DNA of 46,674 nucleotides from Treponema sp. (GTDB lineage: Bacteria > Spirochaetota > Spirochaetia > Treponematales > Treponemataceae), in NCBI GenBank assembly GCA_022510865.1, contig JAFLSQ010000017.1, forward strand, positions 1 through 46,674. Reading direction: 5' to 3'. Shown one piece after another: positions 7,919-15,527 of this stretch. The notes under the pieces were generated by a model that saw only the letters and a program-made list of their open reading frames with translations, had not been told where the DNA came from and made no database searches. Each line of letters opens with the position of its first letter. The stretch's first letter is position 1. The position numbers were made by a program, and so were the translations under genes.

Positions 7919-8868
7919 TGGTCTGACTCCCCGGATTTCTCCACGTCTATCAAATGCCAGCCGTCCTGATATATGTCTATTGGCATGTCCACGAGCATCC
8001 ATCTGCTCGGGGCGACGGTGATTTTGTCCGGATTCTTTGACGCATACTGCGCCCACCATGAGAAACTTGAGTTCCCGATGATGAAATGCTTGCAGCAGCT
8101 CATGGCCGCTAGGGTCTTGTGAATCGGCTGGCTCCTGTCCTGAAAAACGGCGCTGACCTGCGAGCAGTCAATCAGGTTCTCCCGCACGTAGTCAACGTCA
8201 TCCGAACAGATGAAGAACAGCGGATTCCGTATCTTCCCGAGGACATAGCGAATCGCCGCCTGCCAGTATTCTTTTCCGCAGACTGCGTACATAGAGCTTC
8301 CGATGTTGTGCTCAACTTTTATGGAGACGCACACGGATTCCGCCGAACGTAGCAGGTCAAGCCCTGGGTAGTCAAAGTCATCGTGCAGGCGGACGCATGA
8401 CACAAGTTCATCCTTTACGGGAGCGAAGTACTTTTCGGACTGGAAATAGCCACATAGCAAGTACCTGTACTTTCTCCCGAATTCAAAATGCATAAAGCCG
8501 TTCTCGCACATAAAAATCCCGAATAGGCTCAAGAATGGCCGCAAGACAAGCTCTCGCGCGTATTTCTTTGAGAACGGAGCATCATGCCCGCAGATCCGCG
8601 TGGCAATCCTCAACAGCACATACCGGAACCGCCACCGCCTCGACTTCGCTTCGCTCCTGTTATGGACGAAACGGACATTCCTGAGCCCGTAGTGCACGAG
8701 CGAATCCTCCCACCCCATGCGCAGCACTTCGCTGTCGTCTATAATGATTTCGGCATCATCGTCCCCCAGATGCGCCTGCAGCGCACGGGCAAACGCGTAC
8801 ATAAAAAACTGATTTCCAATCCGTCCTTTCAACAGGACATATATTGCTTTTTTTCTCCTCTTACTCAT
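7915..8868 (-). CDS. GT11-family alpha-1,2-fucosyltransferase-like protein
   Basis: The predicted product has 317 aa, a normal length for the family. The N-terminus KGRIGNQFFMYAFARALQAH matches the GT11 GxxGNQxFxYA motif, and the C-terminal IIGNSSFSWWAQYAS matches the conserved GNSSFSWW motif. The central motif that binds GDP-fucose (HxRRxD) is not recognisable: the corresponding position reads VCVSIKVEHNIGSSMYAV. This is either a divergent clade or an impaired enzyme. GT11 enzymes add fucose alpha-1,2 to galactose, giving the H-type structure on which GT6 enzymes act, and a GT6 gene lies in the same operon. It overlaps both neighbours. Confidence 0.8.
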   Translation of the reverse strand: MSKRRKKAIYVLLKGRIGNQFFMYAFARALQAHLGDDDAEIIIDDSEVLRMGWEDSLVHYGLRNVRFVHNRSEAKSRRWRFRYVLLRIATRICGHDAPFSKKYARELVLRPFLSLFGIFMCENGFMHFEFGRKYRYLLCGYFQSEKYFAPVKDELVSCVRLHDDFDYPGLDLLRSAESVCVSIKVEHNIGSSMYAVCGKEYWQAAIRYVLGKIRNPLFFICSDDVDYVRENLIDCSQVSAVFQDRSQPIHKTLAAMSCCKHFIIGNSSFSWWAQYASKNPDKITVAPSRWMLVDMPIDIYQDGWHLIDVEKSGESDQ

Positions 8869-9469
8869 CCGCTGCCCTCCATATATGATTCCTGAAATCC
8901 CATGTCCGTATGACCTTTGCAGGAACGCCGACGGCGACCGAATAGTCAGGTATGTCCTTCGTGACGACCGCGCTCGCGCCTATAATGCATTTCCTGCCGA
9001 TTGTCACGCCGGGCAGGATGACAGCCTTCTCGCCAATCCAGCATCCGTCGCCGATTGAGACCGGTCTGCACTCAAGCCGCTGGCTCATGTAAGGCATGTC
9101 CGACTCCACGTCCATGCCGTGGTTCTCGCTAGTGATGAGAACGTCGGAGGCAATCAAGACATCGTTTCCTATGGTGATATTTGCGCCAGCTAGGACACTC
9201 AGGCTGGCGCCAATATAACAATTGTTACCAATTGTTATATTGGCGTTCCCACCCGTTAGGGCGTTATATACCTGCATCCGCGCGTTCGGAAGGATTGTCA
9301 CGTTGCTGCCAATCGCAATGAATTTCCTGTCTGGGATGTTAGCCGGATGAAAGACGACCGATTCTTTCCCGAACGCGAGGAACTGCCGTTTATAGCGGGG
9401 AAAATACTCTTTCCTGCCAAAAATGGCATTCCTGCACGCGCGCAGGATGGAGAGAAAAAGCGACTTCAT
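8861..9469 (-). CDS. Left-handed beta-helix (hexapeptide) O-acetyltransferase
   Basis: The predicted product has 202 aa. Multiple hexapeptide repeats ([LIV]-G-x4) run from about residue 50 to 185: IAIGSNVTILPNARM, ITIGNNCYIGASLSVLAG, ITIGNDVLIASDVLI, then VSIGDGCWIGEKAVILPGV and TIGRKCIIGASAVV. The catalytic His is in ITSENHGMD. The closing VAVGVPAKVIRTW is typical of the WbbJ/maltose acetyltransferase group. It presumably acetylates a sugar of the glycan repeat with acetyl-CoA. It overlaps the fucosyltransferase start by 8 nt and begins 4 nt inside the epimerase gene. Confidence 0.85.
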   Translation of the reverse strand: MKSLFLSILRACRNAIFGRKEYFPRYKRQFLAFGKESVVFHPANIPDRKFIAIGSNVTILPNARMQVYNALTGGNANITIGNNCYIGASLSVLAGANITIGNDVLIASDVLITSENHGMDVESDMPYMSQRLECRPVSIGDGCWIGEKAVILPGVTIGRKCIIGASAVVTKDIPDYSVAVGVPAKVIRTWDFRNHIWRAADE

Positions 9470-10299
9470 CGCGTGCCTCCCATGATTTCCCGGATTTTCC
9501 TGCTGTCGCCCCAGACTGCAAGCGAGTCATACGACCTGTCGGGAAAAGCCCCGTAATCAAGTGTGATGTCAAGGCCGTTCTCTTTTATGAAACGCTCGGT
9601 GCGGGAGGCAAGCGTCTCGGGCTTACCACTGCAAACGCATATCGTCCCAAAAACGGTGTCGTTCAGCACAACAGCAGCGAGCTGCCTGCAAAAATCGTCA
9701 AAATCAAGAAAGTCAAACTGGTTCACACCCGACGTGAACGGAAAATGCTTTTTCCCCTCGGCTGCCGCCTGCATAATCTTTGAAAAAACGGAGCAGCCCT
9801 TTGCCGTATTGTCAACAATGTAGAATCCCCGCACCCACTGGAGCTTCGTGTCCGTATCCTTGACGAGCAGCTCCGTAGCCTGCCGGAGTGCATTCTTCGC
9901 AATGCCGTACAAGGACAGCGGTCTGCATGGCGTGTCCTCACAGATGCTCCCCTCGTGAAACCCCACTTCATGCATGCTGCCCAGCACCACCAGTTTTCTC
10001 ACACCGCCAGTCACCATATCCTTCAGGAACGCATAATGCCTGGGCAGGTCGATTATATGGCTGTCAGCACCATGCCTGAATCCGTCGCGCCATGCAAGAT
10101 GGACAACGATGTCCGGCGAGCCAAAATGCTCATAGGGATTCTCCACCTCAAAAAGATTGCCCGCAACGGACGCGACATGCTCATAGTCATGCTCAAAATC
10201 GGTAAAATCGGAAGCGATTATCTCGCATCCGCACTCGGAAAGCTCCCTAATTATTCCATGTCCCATGAATCCGTTGGCACCAGTAACGAGAATTTTCAT
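9466..10299 (-). CDS. NAD-dependent epimerase/dehydratase (extended SDR)
   Basis: The predicted product has 277 aa. The Rossmann glycine motif is MKILVTGANGFMGHGI (TGxxGxxG) at residues 6-12. The catalytic YxxxK is YGIAK, and KLVVLGSMHEVG supplies the Ser/Thr strand. HLAWRDG replaces the common HLAA. The extended-SDR fold supplies nucleotide-sugar 4-keto reduction or epimerisation, so it probably makes the donor for one of the transferases, possibly a fucose-like sugar. GDP-fucose synthase itself is longer and has different motifs, so I do not assign it. It overlaps both neighbours (ATGA with the flippase gene). Confidence 0.8.
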   Translation of the reverse strand: MKILVTGANGFMGHGIIRELSECGCEIIASDFTDFEHDYEHVASVAGNLFEVENPYEHFGSPDIVVHLAWRDGFRHGADSHIIDLPRHYAFLKDMVTGGVRKLVVLGSMHEVGFHEGSICEDTPCRPLSLYGIAKNALRQATELLVKDTDTKLQWVRGFYIVDNTAKGCSVFSKIMQAAAEGKKHFPFTSGVNQFDFLDFDDFCRQLAAVVLNDTVFGTICVCSGKPETLASRTERFIKENGLDITLDYGAFPDRSYDSLAVWGDSRKIREIMGGTR

Positions 10300-11750
10300 G
10301 CGTCAGCCTCCAGCCATTGTTTTCTCCCATTGAACAGGGACATTATGAACTGCCTTCGCACAAGCAGGACAAGAACAGCGTATATGCCGATTCCTGAGAG
10401 CACCGGAACAAGAATTCTCATCACCATGCCGACGCAAAGCCCTAAAACGAAGCGGACAGCAAGTCCCATGAGCAAGGAAAGTAAGAAATAAATGGCGCAT
10501 TTTGCAAGAATGCCCCTCAGTGAAATAATCTTCCGTGCGAAGAAAAACTGCACTGCAAGCACCGTTGCCTCAGCGCAGAGCGTCCCGACTGCCGCGCCGA
10601 CAGCCCCATGCCCCGGAATCAGCAGCACGTTGAGCGTTATGTTGACGAGCGCACCGCATACGTCAGAGCACAGCGTTTTTTTTTCCATGCCTAGCGGCAT
10701 GAAAAGCTGAACGCCAATGCAGTTACTCAGCCCAACGATTACGATAAGCGGATTCATAATCCGCATGGCAGTCAGCGCACCCGAAAATCCCTTGCCGCCG
10801 AAAAGCAGCAGCAGTGGCTCTCCCAGCACGCACAACCCGACCGCGCAAGGAAACGCCGCCAGCACGACCAGCTCAACGAGCGTACCGAACAGGACGAAGA
10901 AACGCTCACGCTCGCCGTTTCCAGAATAAAAGGAAAGACGCGGTAATAGTACCGCTCCGACAGAAACAACCATGCTTAGGACGATGCCATTTATCCGCGT
11001 ACCAGCCGAATACAACCCGACCTCGGCATCATTTCCCAAAAACCCGAGCATCGTCGCGTCAAGCAACGCGTAGACACCTCCAGTAAGCGCAAGTGCAAAC
11101 ATCGTGAGCACTGGCCGCAGATGCTTTTTTATTTCAAGCGGTCGGTCGATTTTTTTCAGAACCAGCTTCCTTGCATGGACGGCATTGCACAGTCCCGTGC
11201 CCGCGCTTGAAAACACTGCTACCGCAGCATATTTCAGGCTGTCGGATTGCTCTCGGACAAACACAAACAGCAGGACAACGCTGAGAGCCTGAAAGACTAG
11301 CGAGCGGACGGTGATGTATGCAAAGTCTTCCATAGCCGTGTAGAGCCATTCCATGCCGACGGCCGTGCACAGAATCATCATGCTGTATACTGTCAGCAAA
11401 GAGCGGTATGCATGGAGTCGCGGAACAGTAAAAATCATGACGAAGAACAGGACATACGAGACTGCCACGGCGCTCATGTTTATGACAAGGATTTCTCGCA
11501 CCAGTTTTGTGAGAGCTACCCTATTCTCCCTGATTTTGGCGGCTTCCCGTATTCCGTATGCCTGTATGCCCAGCATCGCGAGCATGGAAAAATACGAGAC
11601 AACCGAGCTGGCAAAAACAGTCCTCCCGATTCCTTCCGGCAACAAGACCCTGGAGGCATACGTGAACATGATGAGCGGAAAGACAAGATTCATGCACGTG
11701 CGTGAAGCATTAAGCATGGCATTCCGCCTCAATGAAGCCGTGCGCATCAT
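10296..11750 (-). CDS. Wzx-type oligosaccharide flippase (MOP/PST family)
   Basis: The predicted product has 484 aa with 12-14 hydrophobic segments. The N-terminus (NASRTCMNLVFPLIMFTYAS, then LLPEGIGRTVFASSVVSYF) matches the PST subgroup of MOP exporters, with the conserved R-VL-P-E-G-x-G-x-x-x-F-A pattern. It flips undecaprenyl-linked repeat units to the periplasmic face, where the EpsG/Wzy-like enzyme polymerises them. The start is ATG 11750 or ATG 11747 (two adjacent Met codons). It directly abuts the stop of the GT6 gene (11751-11753), so translation is coupled. Its presence makes a Wzx/Wzy-dependent route the most likely assembly mechanism. Confidence 0.88.
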   Translation of the reverse strand: MMRTASLRRNAMLNASRTCMNLVFPLIMFTYASRVLLPEGIGRTVFASSVVSYFSMLAMLGIQAYGIREAAKIRENRVALTKLVREILVINMSAVAVSYVLFFVMIFTVPRLHAYRSLLTVYSMMILCTAVGMEWLYTAMEDFAYITVRSLVFQALSVVLLFVFVREQSDSLKYAAVAVFSSAGTGLCNAVHARKLVLKKIDRPLEIKKHLRPVLTMFALALTGGVYALLDATMLGFLGNDAEVGLYSAGTRINGIVLSMVVSVGAVLLPRLSFYSGNGERERFFVLFGTLVELVVLAAFPCAVGLCVLGEPLLLLFGGKGFSGALTAMRIMNPLIVIVGLSNCIGVQLFMPLGMEKKTLCSDVCGALVNITLNVLLIPGHGAVGAAVGTLCAEATVLAVQFFFARKIISLRGILAKCAIYFLLSLLMGLAVRFVLGLCVGMVMRILVPVLSGIGIYAVLVLLVRRQFIMSLFNGRKQWLEADA

Positions 11751-12614
11751 TCACCGAACCTCCTCAAACAGCAGGCAGCTTTTTATGAAAAGCACGAACG
11801 GTGCTATGTTCTCCCACACTTTCCGAACGCACTTCTTCAAGAAGCCCTGCTTCACCCGCACCGTCTTGAACTGCGCGACATCAAATCTGTCCTGTTTGCT
11901 TACACCGGCTATTTTGCTTTCGCACGGTACGTCAAAGCCGACAGGATAGCAATAAGACGGTGGCAATATCTTGCAGCCTTTCCCTGCCTCCGTATGGACA
12001 TAATGATTGATGTGCGATTCATCATGCCATTTTGCGATGATGTTCTGCTTCAAATCTTTCTCTATGTTGTCCTTCAGCATCCTGCACAGCGCGATGAACG
12101 CCGCCGCCTCCCCGCCCTCAACGGCACCAATCACATACAGGTCGCCGCGATTATAGGGAATATAGGCTGATGAGTGCGGATTTCGGTCATACGGCATGAA
12201 TATCTTACCCGTATTCATATACCCCGGATGCCTGACAAAAACGAGCCGCTCGTCGGGAGACGGCAGAATCTCCTCTTCCATCACCATCTCCTTACAGACC
12301 ATGTTTGCGTTGAAGAAAAAAAGATAATCCATTTCCATCAGGTCTGGCTCAACGGAGAGGAAAATATTGAAGCGCAGGAGCGTAACGAGCGGCCACGGCT
12401 GATTGTCAATCTTTTTGAAATGAACGGCACTGTCATTACCCCCCAAGAGCATATCCTCCCTGTCCGAGAACACGAAAAAATGCAATTCAGACGCATTGCA
12501 GAATCTGTCTGAAAACGTGCGATAAAAATCGCTCCAGAACAACGAATACTGTCCCGTGCAGATATACAAAATCCCGATTTTGCTCAAATCCTCACCGTCC
12601 TTATCAGCCCTCAT
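11751..12614 (-). CDS. GT6-family glycosyltransferase (ABO blood-group-like)
   Basis: The predicted product has 287 aa. Family signs are KIGILYICTGQYSLFWSDFY at the N-terminus, FFFNANMVC at about 99-107 and WHDESHINHYV near 185. In bacterial GT6 enzymes the DXD of the mammalian ABO transferases is replaced by NXN, and NAN (102-104) fits that. Characterised GT6 members transfer alpha-1,3 Gal or GalNAc to fucosylated galactose, which fits the GT11-like gene downstream. It is the first gene of the nine-gene operon. Its start (ATG 12614) has no good Shine-Dalgarno. Confidence 0.82.
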   Translation of the reverse strand: MRADKDGEDLSKIGILYICTGQYSLFWSDFYRTFSDRFCNASELHFFVFSDREDMLLGGNDSAVHFKKIDNQPWPLVTLLRFNIFLSVEPDLMEMDYLFFFNANMVCKEMVMEEEILPSPDERLVFVRHPGYMNTGKIFMPYDRNPHSSAYIPYNRGDLYVIGAVEGGEAAAFIALCRMLKDNIEKDLKQNIIAKWHDESHINHYVHTEAGKGCKILPPSYCYPVGFDVPCESKIAGVSKQDRFDVAQFKTVRVKQGFLKKCVRKVWENIAPFVLFIKSCLLFEEVR

Positions 12615-12645
12615 GCACAGTGCGCATCTTGCTGATTGCGTATAT

Positions 12646-12662
12646 GAAACCGTACTGGTTTC
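12646..12662. promoter_or_regulatory. Inverted repeat just upstream of the glycan operon
   Basis: GAAACC (12646-12651), 5 nt, GGTTTC (12657-12662) form a perfect 6-bp inverted repeat. It sits 32-48 bp upstream of the GT6 start, beside a possible -10 (TATACG on the minus strand). It may be an operator or a leader hairpin. It lies between the operon and palindrome array A. Confidence 0.4.
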
Positions 12663-12681
12663 GTGCGCCTAACCCCCGCTG

Positions 12682-12767
12682 TTTTCAGTCATTGAAAACG
12701 ATCGTTTTCAATCGTTAGAACCTCTCGTTTTTAATGATTGAAATCTGATGTTTTTAATCATTAAAAA
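12682..12767. repeat. Phased palindrome array A (4 copies, 23-bp period)
   Basis: Near-palindromes of the form TTTTYA-ATCAT-TRAAAA start at 12682, 12705, 12728 and 12751, exactly 23 bp apart. The fourth copy (TTTTTAATCATTAAAAA) is a perfect palindrome. Separating bases are short and variable. The array occupies the 199-bp gap between the glycan operon (5' side) and the 3' end of the caspase-like gene. See arrays B, C and D for the same architecture with other sequences. Confidence 0.8.
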
Positions 12768-12813
12768 TTTCCTGTACGGCAAAAACAATCAAAAACGATT
12801 TTTCCTCGCCTGC

Positions 12814-13281
12814 TCATGCCGTGCCGCCCCTAGGCATTGCTTCCCCGCCGAACCGTGCCTCCACAAGGCTGTCATCGTAACTCCAGTCCACGTCGCTGAT
12901 GAGGTCGCGGCCGCTGTCGTAGACCACCTGCACCTCGAACCCCGCGTCCGAATCATCCGCGCCATCCGCACGCACGAACCCCGCCAAACCCGCGGGATGC
13001 TCCAGAATCCGCTTGCGTATCTCGTTGCCGCCGAGCCACACCGTCCGCTCGCTGTCCGCAACGGGTGTCTGCGTGCACACGTAGATGAGGAGATGACCCA
13101 GCCCGCTCATCCGCAGGTTGGTCAGCGCGTAAAGGAGCGCGGCCTCGTCGATGCCGTTCGGGAAGACCATGATGTCGCGCTCGTCCCAGCCGCCGGCAAT
13201 CAGCGTGTCGTACATCGAGTCCACTTTTCTCTGCATTTTCCCCTGCGGCGCACTGCCGCACAGAAGCGCGTAGCGGGTCAT
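12814..13281 (-). CDS. Unknown protein, possibly caspase-like fold without the catalytic dyad
   Basis: The predicted product has 155 aa. The family is not recognised with certainty. The strand-helix order (YALLCGSAPQGK, then a helix, DIMVFPNGIDEAALLYALTN, LLIYVCTQTP, WLGGNEIRKRILEH) resembles the core of caspase/legumain-type domains. In those, a loop with His-Gly-His would sit where IYVCTQTPV is found. Neither the catalytic His nor a convincing catalytic Cys is in place. It overlaps the GT2 gene upstream as ATGA (13278-13281), so both are cotranscribed. GC content is high for the window. The fold assignment is inference. Confidence 0.6.
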   Translation of the reverse strand: MTRYALLCGSAPQGKMQRKVDSMYDTLIAGGWDERDIMVFPNGIDEAALLYALTNLRMSGLGHLLIYVCTQTPVADSERTVWLGGNEIRKRILEHPAGLAGFVRADGADDSDAGFEVQVVYDSGRDLISDVDWSYDDSLVEARFGGEAMPRGGTA

Positions 13282-14132
13282 CCCTGTCCTCCTGCCGCGT
13301 CCAAAATCCCGCGCAGAGCGGCCGCGTTCGTCTCACTGCGCCCGCGATCGAAGAACCAGCCCCACTTGCAGAAATACTGTGCCGCGCTCCGCAGGTGGGC
13401 GGCGAGCATCCGACGGCTCCTGTACGATTCGCGCGCGTGGTCGTGGATTATCCGCACGTGCGGGAGATACAGCGTCCGCGAGACGGCGTGCAGGCGGCGG
13501 CAGAGGTCAACGTCTTCCATATACATGAAGAACCGCTCGTCAAAGAAGATTCCGTGGCGGGCGAGCGTCTCAAGCCGCAGGAACATGAAGCACCCGGACA
13601 GGCACGGCACGTCCATCACCTCCCCATAGCCCGAGTCAATCAGGCAGTACCGCGCGTCGCGCTTCTCCTTCCACCGCCGCAGGAACATCATGGGCGGGAC
13701 GAAGCGGCGCAGAATCAGGTCGCCCGGGGACGGGAGCAGCTTGCACAGGTGCTGGCGCTCACCGCCGGGGCTGACGACCTCGGGCATGGCGCAGGAAGCA
13801 TCGGGATTGCCATCCATGAACGCCGCGAGCGCGGGAAGCACCTCGCCGCCAAAGCGGATGTCCGGGTTCAGCACGGCGTGATACGTCGCACCTTCCTCAA
13901 TCGCCTCACGCAGGGCGATGTTATGGCTCGCGCCGTAGCCGAGGTTCGCGTTGTGGATGTAGCGCACAAAAGGAAACTGCCGTTCAAGCGTCCGCCGCCG
14001 GTCGTCGGGCGAATTGTCAACCGCCCAGAGCCGCCTCACGCAGCGCGAATCCGCCACCGACGCGAGCAGGGAGTCCACCTGATTTTTCGGCGTGTTGTAC
14101 AGCACCATGCTCGCCGTAATCATGCCGCTCAT
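13278..14132 (-). CDS. GT2-family (rhamnosyltransferase-like) glycosyltransferase
   Basis: The predicted product has 284 aa. It has the WbbL/RfbF-type layout: ITASMVLYNTPKNQVDSLLA, then LWAVDNSPDD, NLGYGASHNIAL and VLNPDIRF (D-x-x DXD equivalent). PCLSGCFMFLR and FFDERFFMYMEDVDLCRR supply the catalytic ED pair. ATG 14132 has a cggagg Shine-Dalgarno. These enzymes transfer rhamnose or a similar sugar in O-antigen or rhamnan synthesis. It is transcribed on the minus strand with the downstream unknown gene, apart from the nine-gene operon, and diverges from the XRE gene at 14365. GC is clearly higher than in the EpsG/GT4 genes, suggesting a separate origin. Confidence 0.85.
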   Translation of the reverse strand: MSGMITASMVLYNTPKNQVDSLLASVADSRCVRRLWAVDNSPDDRRRTLERQFPFVRYIHNANLGYGASHNIALREAIEEGATYHAVLNPDIRFGGEVLPALAAFMDGNPDASCAMPEVVSPGGERQHLCKLLPSPGDLILRRFVPPMMFLRRWKEKRDARYCLIDSGYGEVMDVPCLSGCFMFLRLETLARHGIFFDERFFMYMEDVDLCRRLHAVSRTLYLPHVRIIHDHARESYRSRRMLAAHLRSAAQYFCKWGWFFDRGRSETNAAALRGILDAAGGQG

Positions 14133-14364
14133 GCGCGCGCCTCCGTGACATCAGCAACGGCATTGCAACGAAAAGCGATTCTTTTCTGACGAAAATCATC
14201 CGGTGCGCAGCCGCACAGGATGGCGCATTTTGTCAACACAGGCACCTCATTCAGCGTGATGAAACAGGCAACATCGCACCTGTATATCAAATATCATATA
14301 ATGATTATATCAAATTAGTCAATAAAAATTATATAAGAATATATCTAAATTGCTATAAGAAACC

Positions 14365-14679
14365 ATGAGTTTAGAGAAAACTGTCATCGACAACATAAAA
14401 CGGATTCGCAAGGAAAAAGGGATTACACAGGAGCAGCTGGCGGAGGCCTGCAACACGGCGACCAGCTACATCGGCCTGATGGAGATTTACCGGAACGTGC
14501 CCAAATTGTCCACCATAGAGCGGATTGCCGCCGCGCTTGGCGTGGAGCCGCAAGTGCTGCTGCAAAAACCGAATATGGACACCGAGTCGGAGAAAAAAAT
14601 CGACATAATCAGAAGCAATGTCATGCGTGCGGTGGAAAAGGAATTGACGCGCTCGCTGCGGGAAAACATGACGAAGTGA
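14365..14679 (+). CDS. XRE-family helix-turn-helix regulator
   Basis: The predicted product has 104 aa. An HTH_3 domain spans residues about 8-64: NIKRIRKEKGITQEQLAEAC, NTATSYIGLMEIYRNVPKLS and TIERIAAALGVEP. The usual recognition-helix Glu-x-Gly appears as MEIYRNVP, a slight departure. The C-terminal 40 residues are helical and charged (KKIDIIRSNVMRAVEKEL), a probable dimerisation element. TATAAG at 14354-14359 lies five bases before the ATG and there is no Shine-Dalgarno, so the mRNA may be leaderless. It diverges from the GT2 gene; 14133-14364 is otherwise AT-rich with no gene. Confidence 0.85.
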   Translation: MSLEKTVIDNIKRIRKEKGITQEQLAEACNTATSYIGLMEIYRNVPKLSTIERIAAALGVEPQVLLQKPNMDTESEKKIDIIRSNVMRAVEKELTRSLRENMTK

Positions 14680-14714
14680 ACGCCGCGAATGCACCATCCG
14701 AAAACACAAAGTTA

Positions 14715-14729
14715 CAATCTTTAAGATTG
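14715..14729. promoter_or_regulatory. Palindrome upstream of the second XRE gene (possible autoregulatory operator)
   Basis: CAATCT-TTA-AGATTG is a perfect 6-bp inverted repeat around 3 bp. It lies 32-46 bp upstream of ATG 14761 and just before a possible -10 (CATAAT at 14738-14743). The position suits an operator for either neighbouring XRE protein. Confidence 0.4.
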
Positions 14730-14760
14730 CACTCAATCATAATACACGCTCAAAGATTTC

Positions 14761-15138
14761 ATGTCAACAAAAATAACATCTTATAGTATGCGCATGAACA
14801 ATACGGACTATGAGAAACGATTTTCCGACCGCCTGCGCTTCCTGCGGAACAGGCAGGGGATTTCCGCGCGCGAGATGAGCATCGCGCTCGGGCAGAACGT
14901 GAACTACGTGAACCTGATTGAGAACGGCAAGCGCACACCATCGCTGCGGGGATTTTTCGCGCTGTGCGACTACCTGGAGACCACCCCCGAGATTTTTTTC
15001 GCCGGAGAAAGCGGGACAGACCGCGACAGCACTGCGGACGACGCGCCCGTCGAGCTTTCCGCTGCCCTCGCGCACCTGACGGACGCGCAGGCCCGCGCCG
15101 TGCTGCACCTGATTCAGGCTTTCCGCGAACCGCAGTGA
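14761..15138 (+). CDS. XRE-family helix-turn-helix regulator
   Basis: The predicted product has 125 aa if ATG 14761 is used. ATG 14788 and 14794 are in frame and closer to the domain, and none has a clear Shine-Dalgarno. The HTH covers FSDRLRFLRNRQGISAREMS, IALGQNVNYVNLIENGKRTP and SLRGFFALCDYLETTPEIFF. NLIENGKRTPS is the classical recognition-helix end. A C-terminal helix (HLTDAQARAVLHLIQAF) follows an acidic linker. It is the same type as the 14365 gene but not a recent copy. Array B starts 65 bp after its stop, making it one candidate for binding that array, though nothing proves this. Confidence 0.85.
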   Translation: MSTKITSYSMRMNNTDYEKRFSDRLRFLRNRQGISAREMSIALGQNVNYVNLIENGKRTPSLRGFFALCDYLETTPEIFFAGESGTDRDSTADDAPVELSAALAHLTDAQARAVLHLIQAFREPQ

Positions 15139-15203
15139 GGGGCGCATCCCGATTTTTCCGCAGAATCAGCCGGTTTCATCGGAATCTTGCTTGGCCATCA
15201 AAA

Positions 15204-15397
15204 TTCATCAAGATGAGTCTGCGGGTTTATCAAGATAACCGGCCTTGATTCATCAAGATGAACCAGGTATGTTCATCTTGATGAGCGCATCTGTTTCATC
15301 TTGATAAACAAAAACGCCTGTCTTGATGAACATACAGCGTTTATCAAGATAAACGTTTCCGTCCATCAAGATGAAAAATTTTTTTTATCTTGATGAA
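15204..15397. repeat. Phased palindrome array B (9 copies, 22-23-bp period)
   Basis: The unit is TTYATC-[AA or TT]-GATRAA, a 14-bp palindrome. Starts are at 15204, 15226, 15249, 15272, 15295, 15317, 15340, 15362 and 15384, every interval 22 or 23 bp. The centre is AA in copies 1-3, 7 and 8 and TT in copies 4-6 and 9. Copy 6 has a degenerate left arm. The 8-9-bp separators are unrelated and GC-richer. The array fills most of the gap between the second XRE gene and the GNAT pseudogene. Bases 15398-15527 hold an open stretch without a start codon and a TATAAT at 15502-15507. Confidence 0.88.
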
Positions 15398-15527
15398 AAT
15401 CCCCGCCCCCGCGGAGGACGACTTCATCGCGTTCGCCTCCGACCTGCTGATTTGGGAGCAGCAGCCTCACATCGCGCGGCAAGGAAATCCGTGGTATGTG
15501 GTATAATGAACCGGTACAGGAGTTCGA

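Noticed and set aside
12748..13629. Long open frame on the plus strand (293 codons)
   Set aside because: It is antisense to the caspase-like and GT2 genes, starts inside the AT-rich gap, and the product is Arg/Pro/His-rich without domains, as expected from a GC-rich shadow frame.
13395..14189. Plus-strand open frame of 264 codons
   Set aside because: Antisense to the rhamnosyltransferase-like gene; composition (His, Arg, Val rich) is typical of a shadow.
15204..15397. Replication-origin iterons
   Set aside because: No replication initiator gene is adjacent, four unrelated arrays exist, and units occur in both orientations.
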